Assembly (NCBI GenBank): GCA_020629315.1
Contig: JAHDDO010000013.1
Span: 34,689 to 98,688, forward strand
Length of the DNA stretch: 64,000 nt
From: Saprospiraceae bacterium
GTDB lineage: Bacteria > Bacteroidota > Bacteroidia > Chitinophagales > Saprospiraceae
Direction: 5' to 3'
The notes under the pieces are model-generated. The model ran no database searches, was not told the DNA's origin, and worked only from the letters and a program-made list of their open reading frames with translations. Position numbers and translations under genes: made by a program. Positions within the stretch are counted from its first letter, which is position 1. The number at the start of each line of letters is the position of its first letter. Positions 55,123-62,800 of this stretch are shown here, one piece after another.

Positions 55123-55616
55123 TTAGTCTCGGTTAAAGGCAAGTCACCATAGTATTTTAGATCTTCATTTATTAAAGATTTAGTTATCCAACTAATCTGG
55201 CCCGTATGATAGCTCGTATGTTCAATAACATGAATAAGAATACTTAATACCTCTTCTTCAAAACATTGAACTTTTACTACTCTAGGTAAGTCATCTTCGT
55301 CTAGCTTTGATATAATTACCACAGCCCTGCAAATGACCTCAGAAATCATATTTGCTAAATCTTGGCTAGCTATATTTTGATTGGGAATAAACTCTTGATC
55401 TCTATTCCTTATATCTGGGTAATTGCCTATGGCTGTCCAAATGTACTGTCTAATATTACCGGCTAAGTGTAACACTAAATTTCCTACGCTGTTCGTGTTT
55501 TTGTTCGGGCTGAACCAAATTTGTTCTTCAGACAGTTTTGATAAGCAACTAATGATTCGATGAAGGGACTCTTCTTCAAGTCTACGTTTACATTCCTTTT
55601 TAAGTGATTGAATCAA
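55119..55616 (-). CDS. DinB/DUF1572 family protein
   Basis: The 165-residue four-helix protein has the expected histidine triad: VLHLAGNIRQYIW (first His), then HVIEHTSYHTGQISWI (second and third). DinB-fold proteins are metal-binding and often act as thiol transferases, for example with bacillithiol; the exact reaction is unknown. The gene starts 4 bases after comF on the minus strand, forming a two-gene unit. Confidence 0.87.
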   Translation of the reverse strand: MIQSLKKECKRRLEEESLHRIISCLSKLSEEQIWFSPNKNTNSVGNLVLHLAGNIRQYIWTAIGNYPDIRNRDQEFIPNQNIASQDLANMISEVICRAVVIISKLDEDDLPRVVKVQCFEEEVLSILIHVIEHTSYHTGQISWITKSLINEDLKYYGDLPLTETN

Positions 55617-55620
55617 GGGT

Positions 55621-56307
55621 TTAATCTTTAGCTAAAGCAATAGCTCCAAAATACAATTTATCACTTACTTCATTGGCTAGCAACTGACCACATACTTCTA
55701 AGGTGGCTCCAGTAGTAATTACATCATCAACAATCAAGAGCTTCTTACCTATAGCTTTTCTTTTCTTACCAATTACTATACTGTTTTCAAGATTTTGTTT
55801 TCGAGCCCATCTCCCTTTGGTAACCAGACTATTTGTTTGTTTTTTCTTTAGCAACACATTTTCTAGTATGGGCACTTGTAATATCGACTGAATTCCTTTT
55901 GCAAATTGTGTGCACTGATTGTATCCCCGTTTTATTTTTTTCTTAGGATGAATAGGAATAGGTACAATGTAATCAGGTATTGTTAATTCGTTTGAAATCC
56001 AGTTTTTTCCAAAGATTGTACCGAGTTTTTGGCCTATATCTGCTTGTCTTTTATACTTAAAGGCATGAATACAATCTGATACCTTACCTTTTTTATGTTT
56101 GTAGAGTAAAAAGGCTGTTTTTTCAAAAGGCGTTTTTCCAAGTAGTCGGATAGACATTTCATTATCAGCACCTCCAAAATCTGTACAAAATGGAATATCA
56201 CTAAGACAGTGAATACAGAATGGATTGTTATCAATACTTGACTCCCATTTACAGCTCACACATATCTGAGGGAAACACAGTTCAATTACGTCTCTTAGAA
56301 TATACAT
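55621..56307 (-). CDS. ComF family phosphoribosyltransferase-like protein
   Basis: The 228-residue protein has an N-terminal cysteine cluster (CVSCKWESSIDNNPFCIHC, about residues 15-33) for zinc and a C-terminal phosphoribosyltransferase motif LLIVDDVITTGATLEVC. ComF relatives function in DNA uptake in competent bacteria; many are of unknown role. It is upstream of the DinB gene and downstream of the htrA terminator. Confidence 0.9.
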   Translation of the reverse strand: MYILRDVIELCFPQICVSCKWESSIDNNPFCIHCLSDIPFCTDFGGADNEMSIRLLGKTPFEKTAFLLYKHKKGKVSDCIHAFKYKRQADIGQKLGTIFGKNWISNELTIPDYIVPIPIHPKKKIKRGYNQCTQFAKGIQSILQVPILENVLLKKKQTNSLVTKGRWARKQNLENSIVIGKKRKAIGKKLLIVDDVITTGATLEVCGQLLANEVSDKLYFGAIALAKD

Positions 56308-56418
56308 TATCCTATATTGATTTAGTTGTAAATGTAAATCGTAAATATGCTGTGATGTAAAGGGGATAAGGTTTACTCGTTTTTAAACGGATAGTTCAAC
56401 AAAGGAAAGAATAAAAAA

Positions 56419-56443
56419 CGTCCACCTCTGAGAAAGGTGGACG
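56419..56443 (-). terminator. Strong intrinsic terminator after the HtrA-like gene
   Basis: On the minus strand CGTCCACCT (56443-56435) pairs perfectly with AGGTGGACG (56427-56419) around a 7-base loop, directly followed by TTTTTT (56418-56413). It lies 58 bases downstream of the HtrA-like stop and isolates that gene from comF. Confidence 0.8.
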
Positions 56444-56500
56444 CATCAAAACAAAACGAAAAACCAACTTTATCTTACTAACAACTGTTAGCCTAAATTG

Positions 56501-57667
56501 TTATATATCTTTTCTAATTTTTACATTAATTGTCTTCTTCTCACCATCTCTCATCACATCTAGCTTAATAACATCACCTACTTTCGTGAATCGCATCTCT
56601 TTCTTAATGTCTTCAAAATTCTTTACAGTAACCCCATTGACACCCACAACTACATCACCTGGAAGGATACCAGAGAATTGAGCCCCGCTGCCTGGTACTG
56701 TTTGCGCCACATATATGCCATAATCAACATCTAGATCTTCTTGCTCGGCCAGTTCCTCATCTACATCATAACCCTGTATCCCAAGGTTAGCTCTTTCGAT
56801 ATTACCATTAGCAATAATGTCATTGACTATTCGCTCAGTTAAATTTGAAGGAATAGCAAATGAGTAGCCCGCATACACACCGGTTGGTGTGGCAATAGCC
56901 GTATTAATACCCACTAGATTGCCTTCCGCATCAACTAACGCGCCACCACTATTTCCTGGATTCACTGCAGCATCAGTCTGGATAAATTCTTCAATGGTTC
57001 TCTTTCCTTCAATAAGATCCAGATCTCTACCCAATGCGCTGACTATGCCTGCTGTAACAGTAGAAGATAAATAGCTAAATGGATTTCCGATAGCTAATAC
57101 CCATTCTCCTACTTCGACTGCTTCACTATCAGAAAACTCTAGGTAGGGTAAGTTTTCTGCTTCAATTTTAATGACTGCTAAGTCACTACTAGGGTCTGTA
57201 CCAATTTTCTTTGCCTTAAATTCTCTACCATCTGGAAGAAGTACTTGGATTTCGTCTGCAAACCCAACTACGTGATTATTACTTACGATATAACCATCTT
57301 CAGATATGATCACACCGCTACCTGTTCCTCTTTTAGGCCCGAAAAAATTAGGTCCTAATTGATTAAAGAACTGATCAAAAAAATTGTCGCTAAAAGGATT
57401 TCGTTGCCCGTCTTGGAATCGTTGTTGTGCTAAAGTTTCACTCTCACGTGCCTCAATATGCACAACAGCAGGTGTCGCTTTTTCTGCGGCACTTACAAAG
57501 TCAAAAGCTACGCCAGTATATGGTGCGCTGTTTGTATGGTTGGTTAAAACAGCTTGGTTTTTTTCTGTAGGGATAACTGTGTCATTGTCTAGGAATCTGT
57601 CTGTGATCGCGAAAGACAATAAACCTCCAATCATCCCGGCAAATACATATAACCCGATTTTTTTCAT
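56501..57667 (-). CDS. HtrA/Do-family trypsin-like serine protease
   Basis: About 388 residues from ATG 57667; the frame extends 13 codons further but MKKIGLYVFAGMIGGLLSFAI is the expected signal/anchor. The catalytic triad is visible: VSNNHVVG (His), SSDLAVIKI (Asp) and NPGNSGGAL (Ser). One PDZ domain follows (DYGIYVAQTVPGSGAQFSGILPGDVVVGVNG), ending in a basic RDGEKKTINVKIRK tail. It degrades or refolds damaged envelope proteins. A single PDZ resembles DegS or short HtrA forms. Confidence 0.92.
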   Translation of the reverse strand: MKKIGLYVFAGMIGGLLSFAITDRFLDNDTVIPTEKNQAVLTNHTNSAPYTGVAFDFVSAAEKATPAVVHIEARESETLAQQRFQDGQRNPFSDNFFDQFFNQLGPNFFGPKRGTGSGVIISEDGYIVSNNHVVGFADEIQVLLPDGREFKAKKIGTDPSSDLAVIKIEAENLPYLEFSDSEAVEVGEWVLAIGNPFSYLSSTVTAGIVSALGRDLDLIEGKRTIEEFIQTDAAVNPGNSGGALVDAEGNLVGINTAIATPTGVYAGYSFAIPSNLTERIVNDIIANGNIERANLGIQGYDVDEELAEQEDLDVDYGIYVAQTVPGSGAQFSGILPGDVVVGVNGVTVKNFEDIKKEMRFTKVGDVIKLDVMRDGEKKTINVKIRKDI

Positions 57668-57812
57668 AATTGAAAATGGTTTAGTTTTTCTTTCAGTTAT
57701 AGACAAAAACGCCTTTCGCGGCTAATAGTTACAGGCCTAATTTTGTTTAACAATACATTAACGGTAGACTTGTGTACAGGCATTTGCTCACATTAGTTTA
57801 CCTTTATGATCC

Positions 57813-57941
57813 ATGAAGTTTATAATCTTAGCTTGCCTTTTCTATCTCGCTTACCGTGTCTTTTTCTCAAGACCTGATGGGAATATTGAATCAAGGAATA
57901 ACTCAGAAACTGAGTATACAGATTATGAGGAAATTGATTGA
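57813..57941 (+). CDS. Small membrane-anchored DUF4834-like protein (42 residues)
   Basis: ATG 57813 opens a 42-codon frame. The product has a hydrophobic N-terminal segment (MKFIILACLFYLAYRVFF), then SRPDGN, and ends in an acidic YTDYEEID. This architecture, with an N-terminal single membrane segment and a C-terminal Y-x-D-Y-E-E tail, matches short Bacteroidota proteins I associate with DUF4834. The stop (57939-57941) lies 16 bases inside the pseudouridine synthase gene. The acidic tail in this frame is hard to explain by chance. Confidence 0.65.
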   Translation: MKFIILACLFYLAYRVFFSRPDGNIESRNNSETEYTDYEEID

Positions 57942-58605
57942 GCCACAAGTTGTCTTGGAGCGCAAAGGATGGGGCGTTTTCTATAAACCTGCAGGCATGC
58001 TGTCACAATCAGACCCCGAAAACAATATCTCATTGCAATCTTTTGCGGAGAAACACTACAACAAAAAAGTACACTTACATTCTAGAATTGATAGACCCGT
58101 ATCTGGTCTTTGTTTGGTTAGCACACAATCTAGAGCCACCCAATGGTTACAGAAGTTAGGTGCTAATAACAAGATAAATAAGGAGTATATAGCTGTGGTC
58201 AAAAAAGGAGATATCTCTTGGCAAAATGAATACCAGCATTATCATGCTCATGATAAGTTAAAGCGAAAGGCCATTATTTTCGATGAGCCGAATAATGATA
58301 CAAAATCAATTTATTGTGCTATAAATCATGTAGTAGACTTGGACAGATATTCGGTATTATCGGTATCAATACGGAATGGTCGGTTCCATCAAATACGGGC
58401 AACTTTATCTCATTTGGGAGCACCCATTAAAGGGGATGTAAAATATATGGCCAGGCGTGCTAATCCTGGCAGGTATATTATGCTTCATGCATATGGTCTT
58501 GCTTTTGAAGACCCAAAGGGCGATGAAATTAAACTTACCTTTGCACCAGATCTAGAAATCCCACTTTGGAAATTAGCGTGGGAAGCAAAAATGAATAAGC
58601 ATTGA
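57925..58605 (+). CDS. RluA-family pseudouridine synthase
   Basis: About 227 residues from ATG 57925. The frame extends upstream to GTG 57856, but that would overlap the whole small DUF4834-like gene. The catalytic motif is LHSRIDRPVSGLCLVS (R-x-D-x-x-x-S-G) around residues 52-67 and the C-terminal RxHQIR motif is NGRFHQIRATLSHLGAPIKGD. There is no S4 domain. The RNA target is not predictable. Its stop overlaps the thiL start (TTGA). Confidence 0.9.
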   Translation: MRKLIEPQVVLERKGWGVFYKPAGMLSQSDPENNISLQSFAEKHYNKKVHLHSRIDRPVSGLCLVSTQSRATQWLQKLGANNKINKEYIAVVKKGDISWQNEYQHYHAHDKLKRKAIIFDEPNNDTKSIYCAINHVVDLDRYSVLSVSIRNGRFHQIRATLSHLGAPIKGDVKYMARRANPGRYIMLHAYGLAFEDPKGDEIKLTFAPDLEIPLWKLAWEAKMNKH

Positions 58606-59645
58606 AAGAAAAAAGTATCAAACGGACGGATGTAAATACCTTGGGTGAATTTGGTTTAATTGAACACCTTACAAAGGATATAAGCATTAAACGTAGTTCA
58701 AGTCTTAAGGGAATTGGTGATGATGCCGCTGTTTTGGATGCTGGCATGCGTAAAATGGTGATAAGCACAGATTTATTAGTAGAGGATATACATTTTGATC
58801 TTATGTATAGTCCTTACAAGCATATTGGTTACAAGGCAGTCGTTGTCAATTTATCGGATATATATGCTATGAATGCAATACCTGAACAAATAACCTTTTC
58901 CATGGCGTTTTCGAGTAAGTATTCGGTTGAGGCTATAGAGGAGATTTATGAAGGTGTTCGTACTGCCTGCAATCTTTATAATGTAGATTTAGTGGGTGGT
59001 GACACTACTTCGTCTACAAAGGGTATGACGATAAGTGTCACTGCGATAGGCTATGCTGAAGAGAAAAATATAGTTTACAGAAATGGAGCTAAGGTAGGAG
59101 ATGTTATTTGTGTTACTGGAGATTTAGGCGCGGCATATCTGGGCTTACAAATACTGGAACGTGAAAAACAATTGTATATAAGCCATCCAGGGATTCAGCC
59201 CGACCTCAGCAAGGCTCAATATTTAATAGAACGGCAATTAAAGCCTGAGGCTAGAAAAGATGCCATTGATTACTTTCGAAAGAATAGCTTAATACCTACG
59301 TCCATGATCGATATTTCTGATGGACTAACTTCTGAACTTTTTCACATCTGCACGTCAAGTAAGGTGGGTGCATTTATTGAGGAATCCAAGGTGCCTATCC
59401 ATGATGATTCACAAATGATGGCCTTGCAATTTAATATGGATCCTATTACGGCTGCTTTGAATGGTGGTGAGGATTATGAATTGCTTTTTACCGTCGATGA
59501 AAAGGATCTTGAAAAAGTCCGGTATATGCCAGGTGTATATATAATTGGTGATATTGTGGGCAAAGAAGATGGTATACAATTACATACTACTGGTGGTAAT
59601 CGACATCCGTTGAAAGCTCAGGGATGGAATCATTTTGAACTGTAA
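58602..59645 (+). CDS. thiL: Thiamine-monophosphate kinase
   Basis: The 347-residue protein has GIGDDAAVLD (about 38-47), STDLLVEDIHFDLMY, VGGDTTSSTKG, MIDISDGLTSELFHIC and LNGGEDYELLFTV, all conserved in the AIR-synthase-like ThiL family. It phosphorylates thiamine monophosphate to the diphosphate. The start is TTG 58602, overlapping the previous stop. Confidence 0.95.
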   Translation: MKEKSIKRTDVNTLGEFGLIEHLTKDISIKRSSSLKGIGDDAAVLDAGMRKMVISTDLLVEDIHFDLMYSPYKHIGYKAVVVNLSDIYAMNAIPEQITFSMAFSSKYSVEAIEEIYEGVRTACNLYNVDLVGGDTTSSTKGMTISVTAIGYAEEKNIVYRNGAKVGDVICVTGDLGAAYLGLQILEREKQLYISHPGIQPDLSKAQYLIERQLKPEARKDAIDYFRKNSLIPTSMIDISDGLTSELFHICTSSKVGAFIEESKVPIHDDSQMMALQFNMDPITAALNGGEDYELLFTVDEKDLEKVRYMPGVYIIGDIVGKEDGIQLHTTGGNRHPLKAQGWNHFEL

Positions 59646-59676
59646 TATGCCTTTTGCATCCATACTTTTTGAGTTA

Positions 59677-59793
59677 AGGATCTGGATGACTGGGTCCCAA
59701 ATGCAATGGGACCGAGCAAATAGCGAGTCAGTAAGAGCCTGACCTTGCAGACAGTTTTGGCTGCGAGGGAACTCCCAAAACCATACAAATCCT
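59677..59793 (+). ncRNA. Candidate structured RNA (four-way-junction fold)
   Basis: Several perfect helices nest in 117 bases. P1 is AGGAT (59677-59681) with ATCCT (59789-59793), extended after a 4x4 internal loop by ATG (59686-59688) with CAT (59782-59784). P2 is GGTCCCA (59693-59699) with TGGGACC (59707-59713). P3 is GTCAG (59727-59731) with CTGAC (59739-59743). P4 is GTTTTGG (59754-59760) with CCAAAAC (59775-59781), capped by GAG-GGAA-CTC, a GNRA-type tetraloop. The tetraloop favours the plus strand. It does not match an RNA family I can name. A dispersed palindromic repeat is the main alternative. Confidence 0.4.
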
Positions 59794-59892
59794 ACCATTT
59801 TTATAGTAATTAACTAGGGGTTTACACTGAATAGCACAAAAATTGTATGTGTTAAAATCGTAATCTGTTTTATAACATTTTGATTTACGAGA

Positions 59893-62800
59893 ATGAGAAA
59901 CTTAATTCTATTAAAGTTTTTCATTCTGAACTTATGGGGTATTGAAATTATGGCGCAGTGTCATCTGGATGCTGAGTTTTCGTATAGAAGATTCACATGC
60001 GAAATGGATACAGTGTACCACCTGTCTGTTCAGACTGAAAAAGAAATCCAATCGATTTATCTTCCAGATCTTGATATATTTTCAAGCGTGGAATATCTTA
60101 CGCTTCAAGAAGCACCATCATTACTAAGAGTAGAAATCGTCCTTACTGACGGATGCTCAGAGCAATATGTGGTTTCCGATTATGAAAGCTACTTAATGTC
60201 TCAGAAAGAGGCTTCCTTATCTGGCATAGACCAAAGTAATAATGGCAAAATTATCTATGATCTTGCTATGTCCTTGGACACAAAATACGGGGACTTAGAT
60301 AATGATGGTTCAGATGGGAGTGTCCATGAAGTGACGTACTATTCAAAAAAGGAGGATGCTGTTATGGGAGTGTCTGCTTTGGACCCAATGCTTGAAGGTT
60401 CTGTAGGCGACACGGTATATGTGCGGATGGAACAAGATGAAATGTGTGGTGTAATATCCATGTTGAGAATGGCGCCAGTCCAGATTTGTTTTGTTGTGTC
60501 TGAATCATGTGATGATGGGCAGTTTATTTTCCTTGACCCACAAATATGTAGTGCTGGAGGTAGCATAGAAATTCCGCATGAAGGAGACTACGAGTTACAA
60601 AAGTTAAATGATGACACGGGTCTCTTTGAGCAACGAAATGATCTATTAAACTGTAGAAATGACTCTTGTTTTATCGAGTCTATTGAAGAAGGAAATTATA
60701 GGATATATTTTGATTATGTTGATGCGGACGGAAATGACCAAGAGGGGATAGGTTTGTACGACATTCAAGCGGTAAATCCACAGGTATATATTCCGTCAGA
60801 CCAGTTATGCCCTAGTGATGGTGTTGTTGAGATTCGTACTAATCCAAAAGGTGGGGAATTAATAGGAGAAGGAATTATAGGGAGTTATAGTGTGAATTCT
60901 AATCAGTTTTTTCAAATTGATCTAGGCATACTAGATGACCCTGAGGAGTACGATTATGTGTATCAATATAAGCAATACCAACAATCAAACTTGACTTGCC
61001 AAAAGGAATCAACAGTTTCATTTGATTTGTTATTGGGTCCCGAAGTTGATATTGATACCGAAGAACTTAGTTCATGTACAGGCTCCGAAATTCGGATTAA
61101 ACCAGATGTGTCTGGTGGCAGCAATTTTACATACAAATGGTATTCTCCAACCGGTTCATTGATTTCAAATAGTGAAGAGCTAGTTATTGAGGACTTTAGT
61201 TTAGAAGGCGAGTATATTGTTGAAGTTGAGAACGAAAACATGTGCTCAGCAAGAGATACGGTACTGATTAACAAATGGGATTTACCAGAGATAGCCATTG
61301 ACAATGATCTAGAAAAACTATGTTTTGGCAGTGAAGAAGGTATTGTAGAAGTTGTAGTGACGGATCCAGTAGATGGTCTAGATTATGAAATTAAATGGAA
61401 TACAGGAGCCACGACATTTACAATTGCCAATTTAAAAGCGGGTACATACACCGCTACTGTGACAGATAGCAGAGGTTGTCAAAGTCCAATAGAAGCGACG
61501 ATCGAGGAGTATCCTGAATTGGTGATAGATTGTCCGTTAAGCGGAGAATTAACAGTGGATTGCCATGGAGATATTATATCCAATCTATTTATTTCAGTGA
61601 TAGGGGGAGCCCCTCCATATAGATTTATATTGAATGATGAACTGGTAGATGATAGTAGTCTGGAAAATTTGCTTCCGGGGAAGTATACCTTAGAAATTGA
61701 AGACCAATCCGGCTGCGATGCACTTTGTGAATTTGATATTGACGAACCAGATGTAGTTGATATTAGAGTAGAGACTATTGACGGTATTTCGTGTTTTCAA
61801 GAGTCTGATGGTAGTGTTGAGGTTATTGTCTCTGGTGGTGTTCCTCCCTATAAAATAGAGTGGGAAACAGGGGATGATACATTTGTCTTAGGAGATCTTG
61901 CAGCAGGAAAATACTCTTTTACCGTAGAAGATAGCCGTGGCTGTGAAAAAGAAGGGGATGTTTCTGTAACTGAGCCATCGCCTCTTTTTGCTGATGATCA
62001 AGCTATTGATATTTGTTTTAATGCACCTCTAACCATCGAAGGTAATCCTCAAGGAGGCACAGGTGATTACGAAAATCACAAATGGGAAATAATAGGAGCT
62101 GGCACAACATTGATGACCTTGAGTCACTTACTTGTCAATGAATCGGAAGTTTCGATTGATACTAAAACTTTAGAGGAAGGCACAGCTCGGATTCAATATA
62201 GTTTTAAAGATGAAAATGGATGTGAGGCTAGCTCATTAATCGATATTCGAATTAGCAATTGTTTTGATCTGGCTATTCGTAAAAGAGTAAGTGTTCCTGG
62301 TAAAGTATATGCGCCTGGTGACACCGTAAATTTTGATATTGAAGTATTTAACCAAGGAACAATTAGTGCTTATGGTTTGACAGTGCAGGACGAACCGGGT
62401 GAAGGATTGATTTTTTACACAAGCTTAAATACGGCCGATATTACGGGCAATGAAGAGGATTGGTTACAGCAATTACCTACGAGTGCTTGCGAAGTCCAAT
62501 TTGATTTTTCCTTTGATAAGCACGGTTGGACTGCTGTAAATAATTCTTGGGATGGTACGGATCTAGGTTCAGTTGTGCACAATGGATCCGGTTTTTCTAA
62601 TCCTGTGGGCGACCCTGTTACGGAATGCGAAATAGTGGGAGATGGATCCTTCCAATCAAATATAGCACCGCCAATAGCTGAGAATAAACCCTATATTTTG
62701 CAAGTGGACCCTTCGGGAGGAACAGCGTATTTCCGATCAGCTCATTTAGGAGGTATTGATGGTGTTGATTTATTGGGTGGTTCAATGTCCTGGTCCTTCT

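Noticed and set aside
59580..59798. 72-codon minus-strand frame across the thiL end and the structured gap
   Set aside because: It has no recognisable protein pattern, and the stretch is better explained by inverted repeats.
60963..61304. 113-codon minus-strand frame inside the SprB-like gene
   Set aside because: The plus strand is continuously open with recognisable repeats; this is a composition shadow rich in Ser/Thr.
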